Assembly: GCA_905372305.1 (NCBI GenBank)
Contig: CAJPOP010000002.1
Coordinates: forward strand, 76,357 to 140,356
Origin: Candidatus Saccharimonadota bacterium
GTDB taxonomy: Bacteria; Patescibacteriota; Saccharimonadia; Saccharimonadales; Saccharimonadaceae
Direction of reading: 5' to 3'
DNA: 64,000 bases
Position 1 is the stretch's first letter, and each line of letters opens with the position of its first letter. Below the pieces are notes generated by a model that did no database searches, was not told the DNA's origin, and saw nothing but the letters and a program-made list of their open reading frames with translations. The position numbers were made by a program, and so were the translations under genes. Below, piece after piece: positions 17,549-26,234 of the stretch.

Positions 17549-17959
17549 CTAAGAGAGACGTGCTATCGCTTGGTAGAAGGTCTCAGGATATTTGTTTTTC
17601 AAATAATCAGCCGCTTCTTCAGGGCTCACCCAATGAAGCGTAGTACCCGGCTCGCATGAATGAGGGATTTGGTCTGCTGGCATCTGCACGCGGTAGACAA
17701 TCAACATCAGGCTCGTCATCATATTACCATACGATAGCTGCTTGACCGCTCTTGCCACATTCCAAAGCTGCTTTCCGACAATGCGATCAACGTCAATCTC
17801 TTCGTTTAGTTCACGCAAAAGTGCAGCTTCTATATCCTCGCCTTGATCCATTCTACCGCCTGGAATATCCCAATAGTCCTTATTTTCGAGCAGCAAAATT
17901 TGATTTTCATCATTTCGGATAATGGCTTTTATTCCGATTTGAAATAACTGCTCTGTCAT
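17549..17959 (-). CDS. Nudix hydrolase
   Basis: 136 residues. Hydrolyses a nucleoside diphosphate linked to another group. The Nudix box is complete: GGRMDQGEDIEAALLRELNEEI near residues 35-56, with the REL-EE metal-binding glutamates. The first strand and the late SPEEA-YL helix fit the family. Substrate unknown. The start is 1 nt from the polA stop, so it is the second gene of a polA transcript. Confidence 0.9.
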   Translation of the reverse strand: MTEQLFQIGIKAIIRNDENQILLLENKDYWDIPGGRMDQGEDIEAALLRELNEEIDVDRIVGKQLWNVARAVKQLSYGNMMTSLMLIVYRVQMPADQIPHSCEPGTTLHWVSPEEAADYLKNKYPETFYQAIARLS

Positions 17960-17960
17960 A

Positions 17961-20495
17961 TTATGTCTCCTCCCAGTTTTTGCCTGTTTTCACATCAACC
18001 TTCAATCGAATTGGCAGTTCTGGACAAATATTCTCCATTTCCGCGCGCATCGTTTCGCCGACCCGCTCGGCGTCTTCCGCTCGACATTCCACCAAAATTG
18101 AGTCGTGGACTTGCAGGACTGGCTCGGCTAGCCCGGCCAATTTGTCCTCCAGCCGAATCATCGCCAGTTTCATCAAATCCGCTTCCGTACCCTGGATTGG
18201 CATGTTCATCGCTGCCCGCTCGGCCGCCGAACGCACCATAAAATTGCTCGACTTGACGTCTGGCGTGGGCCGCCGCCGGCCAAAATAAGTCTCAACAAAA
18301 CCTTGTTCGCGCGCTTGAACTAAAATTGTATCCAAATATTGGCGGATTGGCTGGCGCACCGCAAAATAGTGTTCAATAAACCGCTTCGCCTCAGTAAACG
18401 TCATACCGGTAGCCGCCGCCAGCCCATGCGGACTCATACCGTACAGCACGCCAAAGTTGATCACCTTGGCCGCACGCCGCTGTGCTTTCGTCACCTGCTC
18501 CATCGGCACACCGTAGGTCTCGGCCGCCGTCTTCGTATGAATATCTACGTCACTATTAAAATCGTTAATCAACTGCTCGTCACCCGCCAGCACCGCTGCC
18601 AGTCGCAGTTCAAATTGCGAATAATCGGCACCAACAAAGACTTTGCCCTGGCTCGGCACAAACGCTTGGCGAATTTTCCGGCCTAGTTCCGTGCGCACCG
18701 GAATATTCTGCAGGTTCGGATTTGTGCTGCTCAGCCGCCCAGTGCTGGTGACGTCTTGATTAAACGTCGTGTGAATCCGCCCGTCCTCGGCCACCAACTT
18801 TGGCAGCGCTTCAATGTAGGTGCTAATCAATTTAGTCAGCTCCCGGTACCGCTCAATCAGCTCAATGATTGGGTGTCGCCCGCGCAGTTTATCCAGCTCT
18901 TTCTGTCCCGTCGAATAGCCAGTTTTGCCTTTTTTAACGCCAGTCGTCGGCAGCTGCAACTTGGTAAATAACACCTCAGACAGCTGCGCCGGACTAGCAG
19001 CATTGAACTCGCGCCCGGCTATCGCATACATTTGTTGTTCAAGCTGATTAACCTCCACCCTCAGCTCCTCACCCATCTGTTCAAGGAGCACTGTGTCTAG
19101 CTTCATGCCGCGCTTTTCCATCTGAAACAGCGGCCAAATCACTGGAAAATCAAACTCGCGGAGCACCCTGTTAATCTGCTGATGCATCGCCATATAATCC
19201 TGCTGCTGGCGGTAAATCTGGCGTAGTCGCGCCAGCTGCCGCGACGCGGAATTATCCTCAGAAAAATCACCCGCCAGTGCCGCTAAACTACGGTCGCGCC
19301 TCAGCGGATCGATCAAAAACGCCGCCTGCCCAACATCCCAGACCTCATGAAACCGCACCGTCACGTTATGGGCGTCCAGCGCATGATACAACTCCTTGAC
19401 GTCCGCCGCGATAACCACGCCCTGCGCCAACAATTGCCAAACCGACCAGCCGATTTCACTAACCTTTGCGCGCCATGCCACACCAGGCTTGGAATTAATA
19501 TACACCGTGTCCGGCTCTAAGGGGTCAATATAGATAATATTTTCCGCCTCAAACAGCGGCTCAGCCGGCAAATCTTCGACGCGCGGCAACTCCAGCTCCG
19601 CCGTCTCCGCCACCTCATCCACCGCCTGCATTGTTCGCGGCAATCGCCCGATCAGCGAATGAAACTCCAGTTTCCGCAAAATCTCCGCCACTCTAGCAAA
19701 ATCGCAGTCATTAACATCCGCCACCTCCCAGTTCAATTCCACCGGCGCGTCCGTCCAGATTTCTGCCACCTGCTTAGTCAAATATGCCGACTCGCGGCCA
19801 TTTGCTAGCTTTGTCCGTAGGGCGCCTTTTTGCTCGTCCAAATGTGCATACACGCCGTCCAGCGTGTCATATGTTTGCAATAATTTCACCGCCGTCTTTT
19901 CACCAACACCCAGCACACCCGGCAAATTGTCACTGGAATCACCCTTCAGTGCCTTCAAATCCAAAAACTGGTCCGTCCGAATACCATATTTTTGTTCAAA
20001 ATATTCCGCCGTAAATTCCTCGATGTTCCTCAGACCATTTTTCATGGCGTAGACTTTAGTGAGTGGCGACACTAATTGCAGCGCATCCAAATCCGACGTC
20101 AGCAGACAGGTCTGCACGCCGCGCGCTTCCGCTTGCCTGGCAAACGCGCCCATGATATCGTCCGCCTCATAATCATCCAGTTCATACAGCGGCCAGCCAA
20201 AGGCACCCAGCAATTCCATCAAGATTGGAATTTGCTGATAAAAATCATCAGGCGCTGGCTTGCGACCTGCCTTGTACTCCGGGTACAATTCCCGCCGCTT
20301 ACGGATGTTAGTGCCGCGCTTATCCCACGCCACCGCCACATAATCCGGCTCCAATTTCTTGATCAGCTCAATCGCCAAACTGACAAACCCATACACCCCG
20401 CCAGTCGGCGTACCATCAGCCGTACTCAGCCCCGGCATAGCATAATACCCTCGGTAAAACACTGATTTTCCGTCGATGACCGCCAAACGCTTCAT
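17961..20495 (-). CDS. polA: DNA polymerase I
   Basis: 844 residues. Gap filling and primer removal. The 5' nuclease domain (1-290) has LAVIDGKSVFYRGYYA, YEADDIMGAFARQA, the DLDAL-LV segment and LKALKGDSSDNLPGV-GVG. The middle 3'-5' exonuclease-like domain lacks the DxE and later acidic motifs, so proofreading is probably absent. The polymerase domain carries motif A DYSQFELRLAA, the O-helix RRAAKVINFGVLYGMS and motif C LQVHDSILVEC. Motif C has Ser where E. coli has Glu883 of HDE. The start is leaderless: TATACT is 6 nt upstream, in a palindrome shared with the divergent kinase gene. Confidence 0.97.
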   Translation of the reverse strand: MKRLAVIDGKSVFYRGYYAMPGLSTADGTPTGGVYGFVSLAIELIKKLEPDYVAVAWDKRGTNIRKRRELYPEYKAGRKPAPDDFYQQIPILMELLGAFGWPLYELDDYEADDIMGAFARQAEARGVQTCLLTSDLDALQLVSPLTKVYAMKNGLRNIEEFTAEYFEQKYGIRTDQFLDLKALKGDSSDNLPGVLGVGEKTAVKLLQTYDTLDGVYAHLDEQKGALRTKLANGRESAYLTKQVAEIWTDAPVELNWEVADVNDCDFARVAEILRKLEFHSLIGRLPRTMQAVDEVAETAELELPRVEDLPAEPLFEAENIIYIDPLEPDTVYINSKPGVAWRAKVSEIGWSVWQLLAQGVVIAADVKELYHALDAHNVTVRFHEVWDVGQAAFLIDPLRRDRSLAALAGDFSEDNSASRQLARLRQIYRQQQDYMAMHQQINRVLREFDFPVIWPLFQMEKRGMKLDTVLLEQMGEELRVEVNQLEQQMYAIAGREFNAASPAQLSEVLFTKLQLPTTGVKKGKTGYSTGQKELDKLRGRHPIIELIERYRELTKLISTYIEALPKLVAEDGRIHTTFNQDVTSTGRLSSTNPNLQNIPVRTELGRKIRQAFVPSQGKVFVGADYSQFELRLAAVLAGDEQLINDFNSDVDIHTKTAAETYGVPMEQVTKAQRRAAKVINFGVLYGMSPHGLAAATGMTFTEAKRFIEHYFAVRQPIRQYLDTILVQAREQGFVETYFGRRRPTPDVKSSNFMVRSAAERAAMNMPIQGTEADLMKLAMIRLEDKLAGLAEPVLQVHDSILVECRAEDAERVGETMRAEMENICPELPIRLKVDVKTGKNWEET

Positions 20496-20501
20496 ATACT
20501 C

Positions 20502-20523
20502 AGTATAGCAAATTTGCTATACT
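20502..20523. promoter_or_regulatory. divergent polA/kinase promoter in a perfect 22-bp palindrome
   Basis: Arm AGTATAGCAAA (20502-20512) is the exact reverse complement of TTTGCTATACT (20513-20523). Each strand reads TGC-TATACT, an extended -10, exactly 6 nt from its ATG (20495 minus, 20530 plus). Two polymerases cannot bind at once, so the genes should compete or be co-regulated. Confidence 0.75.
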
Positions 20524-20529
20524 AACAAC

Positions 20530-21117
20530 ATGACACAACCACACGCAAAAATCATCGCCCTAGTTGGCCTGGCTGGTAGCGGTAAAAGTTCGGCCGTCGA
20601 ATATTTAACAAAAAAGGGCTTCCCTAAAATTTATTTTGGCGGCGTTATCTACAAAGCCATGGAAGAAGCTGGTATTGAACCAACCTGGGACAATCAGCAA
20701 AAATTCCGCGAAGAAATCCGCCAACGCGAAGGCAAGGACTTCGTCGTCAAACGCGTCATTAAAAACATTCACGATTTGATAAATGCCGGACAAAATAAAA
20801 TTGTTCTGGATGGACTATATACGTGGAGCGAGTATAAAATCCTCAAGCATGAGTTTCCTGGGCAAGTCGCCGTCATCGCCATCGTCACGCCAAAACATCT
20901 CCGCTACCAGCGGATGATGAAGCGTCCCGAGCGGCCGATGCAACCGCGCGAAGTCGACCAGCGCGATTGGTCGGAAATTGAGAACCTGGAAAAAGGCGGG
21001 CCAATTGCTATCGCCGACTATTTCATTATTAACGACAGCGATTTGACGCAACTACACCAAAAAATAGACGCCGTTACCCGCGACGCCCATTTCTGCAAAG
21101 CACCCGAACAATGCTAA
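20530..21117 (+). CDS. P-loop nucleotide kinase-like protein (dephospho-CoA kinase/UPF0200-like)
   Basis: 195 residues. Walker A GLAGSGKSSAVEYL at about 14-27, then KIYFGGVIY as a substrate-binding segment and KIVLDGLYTWSEY as the second core strand. ADYFIINDSDLTQL at about 166-180 matches the end of dephospho-CoA kinase and archaeal UPF0200 kinases. R-PERPMQPREVDQRDWSEIENL fits a LID with several arginines. The exact substrate is not clear; dephospho-CoA or a nucleotide are the main options. Leaderless start. It converges with rpoD with almost no gap. Confidence 0.75.
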   Translation: MTQPHAKIIALVGLAGSGKSSAVEYLTKKGFPKIYFGGVIYKAMEEAGIEPTWDNQQKFREEIRQREGKDFVVKRVIKNIHDLINAGQNKIVLDGLYTWSEYKILKHEFPGQVAVIAIVTPKHLRYQRMMKRPERPMQPREVDQRDWSEIENLEKGGPIAIADYFIINDSDLTQLHQKIDAVTRDAHFCKAPEQC

Positions 21118-22080
21118 TTAATCTAAATATTCATAAAGTTTTTTAGCATCTTTATGCTTCCTGAGCTTTGCCAAAGCCTTGGCTTCAATTTGTCGGATCC
21201 GCTCGCGCGTCACTGCAAATTCCTGACCAACTTCTTCCAGCGTGTGATTCTTGCCATTATCTAGTCCAAACCGCATGCGCACAATTTTTTGCTCGCGATC
21301 GCTTAAACTGGATAGCATATCCTGAACCTGCTCTTTTAACAACTGGCTTGTGGCAGAATCTTCCGGAGAAACCGTATCCTCGTCAACGATAAAATCTTGA
21401 AGAGCCGACTCGTCATCTTCGCCGTCGCGCCCCACGCTGGCATCCAAGGAAGAAATGTCTTGCTTGATCTTAATGACATATTCAATCTTCTCCGGCTCCA
21501 TGTCCAATTCTTTGGACAATTCCTCAATCGTTGGCTCGCGGTTCAATTCCTGCGTCATTCGCCGCTGCGTGCGCAGCAATTTATTGATGGTTTCCACCAT
21601 GTGAACTGGAATACGAATCGTCCGCGCCTGGTCGGCAATCGCCCGGGTAATCGCCTGGCGAATCCACCACGTCGCATAGGTTGAAAATTTAAAACCCTTG
21701 TCTGGATCAAACTTCTCAACCGCCCGGAGCAAGCCAGTATTTCCTTCCTGAATCAAATCCAAAAAGTCCAACCCACGGCCCGAATATCGCTTGGCAATTG
21801 ACACCACCAAACGCATGTTCGCCTCGGCCATCTTGTCCTTAGCCTTCTTATCGCCTTCAATAATCCGGCGCGCCAGCTCCATCTCTTCTTCGGCGCTTAG
21901 TAGTGGAATTTTACCAATTTCCCTTAGATACAGCCGCACCGAATCGTCCGACACATCATCCAAATATTGACCAGTTGAAAGCGAAATTAAATCTTCCGAT
22001 TCTTCCTCGTCTATAGCTGCCGGATCAAAATCTGCATCGTCGTTCAAATTTGCCGGCTTAGTAGTCGTATCGTCGCTCAC
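21118..22080 (-). CDS. rpoD: RNA polymerase primary sigma factor (sigma-70)
   Basis: 320 residues, a short primary sigma. After an acidic tail it has region 1.2 (DSVRLYLREIGKIPLLSAEEE), region 2 with AEANMRLVVSIAKRY and GFKFSTYATWWIRQAITRAI (-10 recognition and melting), region 3 with IRIPVHMVETINKL, and region 4.2 with TLEEVGQEFAVTRERIRQIEAKAL for the -35. The bulky N-terminal 1.1 domain and the long non-conserved region of proteobacterial RpoD are absent. The start overlaps the dnaG stop by 4 bp (ATGA), so the classical dnaG-rpoD macromolecular-synthesis pair is kept and coupled. Confidence 0.97.
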   Translation of the reverse strand: MSDDTTTKPANLNDDADFDPAAIDEEESEDLISLSTGQYLDDVSDDSVRLYLREIGKIPLLSAEEEMELARRIIEGDKKAKDKMAEANMRLVVSIAKRYSGRGLDFLDLIQEGNTGLLRAVEKFDPDKGFKFSTYATWWIRQAITRAIADQARTIRIPVHMVETINKLLRTQRRMTQELNREPTIEELSKELDMEPEKIEYVIKIKQDISSLDASVGRDGEDDESALQDFIVDEDTVSPEDSATSQLLKEQVQDMLSSLSDREQKIVRMRFGLDNGKNHTLEEVGQEFAVTRERIRQIEAKALAKLRKHKDAKKLYEYLD

Positions 22081-23810
22081 ATTTTCTCCTTAATCAGCTG
22101 GTTCAGATTCTGGCGCAAGCGCTGGGATAAAACCTCGTCGCCCGCCGCCTCAGCTTCCCGCAGCTGGGTTAATAATTGATTCTTTTGGTTTTCGCGATGT
22201 TTTATTGTTATTTGCCTGACTAGCCGAGCCATTTCTTCATCCAAGCTTTTCTGCTCCCAATTGGCATAACGACTTTCACTTTTTAACTGTACTATTTTCA
22301 CATACTGCTCAATTTTTTGCAAGCCTTGAGGAATATTACTTAAGTCAATGTCCAAATTTTCCCGTAAATAGCCAATTAGCTGCCGCGCATTATCACTTTC
22401 AAGCATCTCGCCAGAAATCGCCGCCAGCCAGCGCCGCATTGTTTTTTCGCTTGCCGCCAGCCCCGCTAGCATGTCTTCGGTTTCATCTTGAACGGGGTGC
22501 GGTTTTTCCTTGTCAATTTTAGTTTTTCTCAGCTGCTGATTTACCGTTTTTTCGCCCGCCAGCTTCGCCTTCAAGGCAGTAATCGAGGCGCCAGTTTTTT
22601 TAGAAATCACCGCCAAATAATGCTCTTGCTCCACCGGATCTTTCAGGCCGCGCACGATTCTCAGCGCAGTTGTTGAAAATCGCCGCTTGCCCTCAGCCGT
22701 CGCCAAATCTTCCATCTCGGCGTGCCGAGCAATTACCCAATCCACCGCCGGCTGCGCCCGCCCAACCGCCGCTTGCCACAAGGCCGGGTCTTTTTGGATC
22801 AATTCATCCGGATCTTTCACGCCATCCGGCAAGCTCACCACCTCTAGCTCCACGCCGATTTCCTGCGCCAAATTGATCGCCCGCTCCGTTGCACTGACGC
22901 CCGCCCGGTCGCCATCAAATGCCAGGCGAATCCGTCCCGCCAGCCGGCTCAGCGCCTTCAGATGTTGCAGGGTCATCGCCGTCCCCGCCGTCGCCACCAC
23001 GTTTTTGACGCCGGCTTGGTGGCTGCTAACCACGTCCAAATTCCCCTCGACAATCACCGCCGCGTCACTTTTACGAATCGCCTCTTTCGCCTGATACAGC
23101 CCAAAAATATGGCGTGATTTATCAAATAGCAGTGTCTGCGGCGTGTTCAGATACTTTGGCGCGCGCGGATCATCACGAATAATTCGCCCCGTAAAGCCGA
23201 CCGCTTCGCCGCTGCTATCGCTCAAAGCCACCATCATCCGCCCCCGAAACAAGTCGCCACCGAACCGATTAACCAGCCCCGCGTCAGCCAGCTCCCGGCG
23301 CGAAAATCCCCGCCTCTCCAGCGCTTTGGTCAGCGCATCGCCCCGATCTGGCGCATAACCGACGATAAAATGGCCGATCGTCTGCCGATTCAGCCGCCGT
23401 TTTTTCACCGCGTATTCCAGCGCTGCCGGATTTTTCACCAAATTTTGCTGATAAAAATTCGCCGCCAGTTTTAGCGCTTCCCTAGCCCGCGCTCGCCGCT
23501 TGGCTGTCCGTCCATCACCATGAGAAAACAAGCTCAAATCCACGCCCGCCTTGCGCGCCAAATGCTCCAGCGCCTGGCGAAAATCCATCCCCTCCACCAG
23601 CATCACGAACGTAAAAATATCGCCGCCCTTACCCGAAGAAAAATCATGCCAAATCTGTTTTTCCGGACTCACCATAAAACTCGGCGTCCGCTCATCAGTG
23701 AATGGACTGAGCCCTTTCAGATTACGGCCCGCCCGCTTCAGCTGAATATATTCACCGATTACATCCTCAATATTCAGCCGCGCCCGCACTTCTTCCTTGG
23801 CATCATTCAT
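22077..23810 (-). CDS. dnaG: DNA primase with degenerate zinc-binding domain
   Basis: 577 residues. Makes RNA primers at the replication fork. The TOPRIM core is intact (AAVIVEGNLDVVSSHQAG, then IRLAFDGDRAG with the DGD acidic pair). The N-terminal CHC2 domain is recognisable by sequence (GRNLKGLSPFTDERTPSF and the WHDFSSGKGGDIFTF block), but all four zinc ligands are replaced: Ser35, Thr38, Asp56 and Ser59. The C-terminal helicase-binding region is Lys/Gln-rich and helical. TATAAT is 7 nt before the ATG, a leaderless start. Confidence 0.95.
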   Translation of the reverse strand: MNDAKEEVRARLNIEDVIGEYIQLKRAGRNLKGLSPFTDERTPSFMVSPEKQIWHDFSSGKGGDIFTFVMLVEGMDFRQALEHLARKAGVDLSLFSHGDGRTAKRRARAREALKLAANFYQQNLVKNPAALEYAVKKRRLNRQTIGHFIVGYAPDRGDALTKALERRGFSRRELADAGLVNRFGGDLFRGRMMVALSDSSGEAVGFTGRIIRDDPRAPKYLNTPQTLLFDKSRHIFGLYQAKEAIRKSDAAVIVEGNLDVVSSHQAGVKNVVATAGTAMTLQHLKALSRLAGRIRLAFDGDRAGVSATERAINLAQEIGVELEVVSLPDGVKDPDELIQKDPALWQAAVGRAQPAVDWVIARHAEMEDLATAEGKRRFSTTALRIVRGLKDPVEQEHYLAVISKKTGASITALKAKLAGEKTVNQQLRKTKIDKEKPHPVQDETEDMLAGLAASEKTMRRWLAAISGEMLESDNARQLIGYLRENLDIDLSNIPQGLQKIEQYVKIVQLKSESRYANWEQKSLDEEMARLVRQITIKHRENQKNQLLTQLREAEAAGDEVLSQRLRQNLNQLIKEKM

Positions 23811-23864
23811 GGTTTTTATTATATCACTCTTTACCTCTGTTATCGTTTGTGCTTAAATAAATAC

Positions 23865-24485
23865 ATGTATCCAGATAATTTGAACAATTCTGTTAGCCCC
23901 CAACCATCGGGGATAGATTACCTTAATCAAATAGCTACCCCGCCGCCAGCCCAAGGTTTTGATAAAAAAACCAAGCTTATTCTTGCTATTATCGGCTTAT
24001 TCGGCATCATCAGCTTGGTAGCCATTTTTATAATGTCGCAAGGCTCATCCAATGCCTCGCCGATTCAAGTTGCTGCCCGCGTAAATAAGCTTCTAACTAT
24101 CTCTCAGAAATACGATAAAAAATTACAAACCAGCACCATGCAAGCCATCAATATTTCGTTCGTCTCTGTTTTAACTAGCGCTGAAGCTGGCCTGACCGAA
24201 CCGCTCCAAAATTCCGGTATTGACTATAAAAAGCAGAAAAAAGAAATTTTGAAAATGGAGCCTTCAGAAAAAATGGATAAAAAACTTGAAGACGCCGCTT
24301 TAAATGCACAACTCGACTCCATATACGCGCATGAAATGAACGTACAAATTACTGATACGCTTGTGATGATGCAAAAACTGCAAAAAAGCACTAGGTCCAA
24401 ATCAACCAAAGAGTACCTCGTAAAAACAGTCGCTGATCTAAAAAATATTCAAAAACAACTAGAAGAGTTTTTAAAAACTAATTAG
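23865..24485 (+). CDS. single-pass membrane protein, unknown function
   Basis: 206 residues from the ATG at 23865; the longer open frame upstream is only the antisense of dnaG. N-terminal Pro/Gln-rich 40 residues, a transmembrane helix at about 43-66 (KLILAIIGLFGIISLVAIFI), then a helical Lys/Gln-rich extracytoplasmic domain. The plan (Pro-rich tail, one helix, coiled outer domain) is that of the two paralogues at 2443-4374, although the sequence is only loosely similar. TTAAAT 6 nt before the ATG could act as a weak -10. The 3' end overlaps the convergent MmcQ/YjbR gene by 8 bp. Confidence 0.72.
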   Translation: MYPDNLNNSVSPQPSGIDYLNQIATPPPAQGFDKKTKLILAIIGLFGIISLVAIFIMSQGSSNASPIQVAARVNKLLTISQKYDKKLQTSTMQAINISFVSVLTSAEAGLTEPLQNSGIDYKKQKKEILKMEPSEKMDKKLEDAALNAQLDSIYAHEMNVQITDTLVMMQKLQKSTRSKSTKEYLVKTVADLKNIQKQLEEFLKTN

Positions 24486-24822
24486 TGTTTTCCGCCACCA
24501 GCCGATAGCTTAGCCGCGCCAAATCAAAAATTTCCTCATCGCTCAACTGTCCTGAACAAATAATAGTGTTCCAATGCTTTTTATTCAAATGATAGCCTGA
24601 CAGTACCGTTTCGTATTTTTCCCGCAAATTCTCAGCCAATAGCGGATCGCACTTCAGACTCACCCTGAGCGGCTTTGAGCCCTCCGCCACCAATGCTACC
24701 ATCTTCCCCGCGCCGTTATTACTCTTACCAAACTTATACACCGCAACATCCTCGCCAAACGGATAGTCCAGCCACACACCTGGCAAACTCAGGATAAACT
24801 CTTCAAATTGTTTATGGGTCAT
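24478..24822 (-). CDS. MmcQ/YjbR-family protein
   Basis: 114 residues. The family has a double-wing fold with proposed DNA-binding activity; the biological role is not established. FEEFILSLPGVWLDYPFGEDVAVYKFG at the start, the RVSLKCDP-LAENLREKY centre and the GYHLNKKHWNTI segment are characteristic, and the length is typical. TATAAT at 24829-24834 lies 6 nt before the ATG (leaderless). Confidence 0.88.
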   Translation of the reverse strand: MTHKQFEEFILSLPGVWLDYPFGEDVAVYKFGKSNNGAGKMVALVAEGSKPLRVSLKCDPLLAENLREKYETVLSGYHLNKKHWNTIICSGQLSDEEIFDLARLSYRLVAENTN

Positions 24823-24837
24823 AACCTAATTATACAA

Positions 24838-25551
24838 TTACAATGTCTTAAGAGCAATTTTCTCAGCAATGTCCCGCGTCGCGCCAAATCGACTCGCGGC
24901 ATTCACCGCCGCGGCCGCCATACCGCGAAGCGCCGCTCGTGTTCGCGCCCTGAGAATATCTCGCCCCGTCAAGCCCTTTTGCTGATCCCGCTCTGATTGC
25001 CACGCTAATCGGATTGCCCGGCCCGCCAGCGCCAAGCCTCGTTTCTTTTCACCCGCCAGACTTTCAATCATACTCCAGCGAGATGCCATATTTATCTCAT
25101 ACTGGTCAGCGTTCTCCTTTTTAGAAAGCTGATCTACTTTTGCCATGTCCTGCTCGGCCTGCCGCGTCATGAGCCGCGCCTTGTCCGCCAACGCTTCATC
25201 ACTACTATCTGCCAATAGATACGCCTTCAACGCAAATATGCCAACATAAGATGCCGTGGCTGACCGCTCTCGCAGCGTTTCAGCCCCGGGATTCTTGTTA
25301 GCTGCCGCATCATGAATATCATATGCCCGATCGATATATTTAAGCGCCGTATCATTTTGACCCAAACGATCACTTGCGGCGGCCATGTTGCGATATACCT
25401 CTCCTAGCAGCGACTTGTTACCCTCGCCATGTAACTCCTCCATTGCCAGCGCTTTCTCACCAAGTTGCACAGCCCTATCAAAATGACCGCGCGAAATCTC
25501 ATTCGTTAGCCCGGTTATATATTGCTGTAGCTCAGAACTCATTGCACACAT
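24838..25551 (-). CDS. TPR-like helical repeat protein
   Basis: 237 residues from the ATG at 25551, which has AAGGAG 9 nt upstream; an in-frame TTG at 25560 abuts that site and is rejected. The Ala/Leu-rich helix pairs HFDRAVQLGEKALAMEE and LLGEVYRNMAAASDRLG plus ALKYIDRAYDI match tetratricopeptide spacing, at least two repeats, with further helices after residue 100. No enzyme motif is present. Such proteins usually act as adaptors; partners are unknown. Confidence 0.7.
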   Translation of the reverse strand: MCAMSSELQQYITGLTNEISRGHFDRAVQLGEKALAMEELHGEGNKSLLGEVYRNMAAASDRLGQNDTALKYIDRAYDIHDAAANKNPGAETLRERSATASYVGIFALKAYLLADSSDEALADKARLMTRQAEQDMAKVDQLSKKENADQYEINMASRWSMIESLAGEKKRGLALAGRAIRLAWQSERDQQKGLTGRDILRARTRAALRGMAAAAVNAASRFGATRDIAEKIALKTL

Positions 25552-25639
25552 TTTCGTCAACTCCTTTTGCCAAGATAATATCAGAGAAGCATACTTTTGT
25601 CAAATAATTCAGCAGCCGTGAATATACCGGCTGGTAAAC

Positions 25640-26191
25640 CTAGCTTTTCACCTTCTTCAAATAATATTGTAATTCCATAATGCTGCCGCGAATATCTTCC
25701 AGCGCCCGATGGTCCTCTGGTTTGGCAAATTTTTTACCGTATTTGCCTTCAAACACCACTTTCCAGGCACTGACATCCAGCATCCGGTAGTGTAGTCTTT
25801 TTGATAACGCAGGCCACCATTGGTCGATAAACCGACGATCCTGATGAATAGAATTGCCGCCCAGTAAAATCCGTGGCTCATCCGCAAAATGTTCATCGCA
25901 AAACACCAGCAAATCATGCTCCACCTCGGCCAGCGGCTTGCCCGAGATATTTTGCTCCTCCAAACCGCGGCGTGATGCTGGATGCTCATTCCAAAATCCA
26001 GCGTTACGATCCAGCAGTTTAGCCAGCTTCGCCGGATCATGCCGCACCACGCCCTGATAGGTCGCAATCTCCGTAAAATCCCAATCCGTGACGATCGCTG
26101 CCACCTCCAAAATCTCATCGCGCACCGGATCTAGCCCGGTCATCTCCAAATCCATCCATAAAATCTTCTTTGGCTTAAAGCTGGCTCTCAT
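25640..26191 (-). CDS. orn: oligoribonuclease (DEDDh 3'-5' exonuclease)
   Basis: 183 residues. Degrades 2-5-mer RNAs and pGpG to mononucleotides. WMDLEMTGLDPVRDEILEVA gives the first two acidic residues (D-x-E), GGNSIHQDRRFID the third Asp, and the His/Asp pair is in EDHRALEDI. Together with pnp this forms an RNA decay set; an intact Orn may explain why the DHH/NrnA-like protein could decay. It is leaderless: TAAAAT is 6 nt upstream of the ATG, in a promoter region shared with divergent pyrH. Confidence 0.95.
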   Translation of the reverse strand: MRASFKPKKILWMDLEMTGLDPVRDEILEVAAIVTDWDFTEIATYQGVVRHDPAKLAKLLDRNAGFWNEHPASRRGLEEQNISGKPLAEVEHDLLVFCDEHFADEPRILLGGNSIHQDRRFIDQWWPALSKRLHYRMLDVSAWKVVFEGKYGKKFAKPEDHRALEDIRGSIMELQYYLKKVKS

Positions 26192-26197
26192 GTTTCT

Positions 26198-26228
26198 ATT
26201 TTACCACTTCCTTGCAGCGTGCTACACT
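26198..26228. promoter_or_regulatory. divergent orn/pyrH leaderless promoters
   Basis: The minus-strand -10 TAAAAT (26198-26203) is 6 nt from the orn ATG; the plus-strand -10 TACACT (26223-26228) is 6 nt from the pyrH ATG. The -35 region of each overlaps the -10 of the other, so the two promoters exclude each other. Confidence 0.7.
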
Positions 26229-26234
26229 AAAACC

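Noticed and set aside
23520..23864. In-frame upstream extension of the membrane protein gene at 23865
   Set aside because: It is the antisense of dnaG; the ATG at 23865 is followed by a normal membrane protein and preceded by a plausible -10.
26088..26234. Longer pyrH start
   Set aside because: It is antisense to orn and would place the pyrH promoter inside the coding region; the UMP kinase motif begins at 26235.
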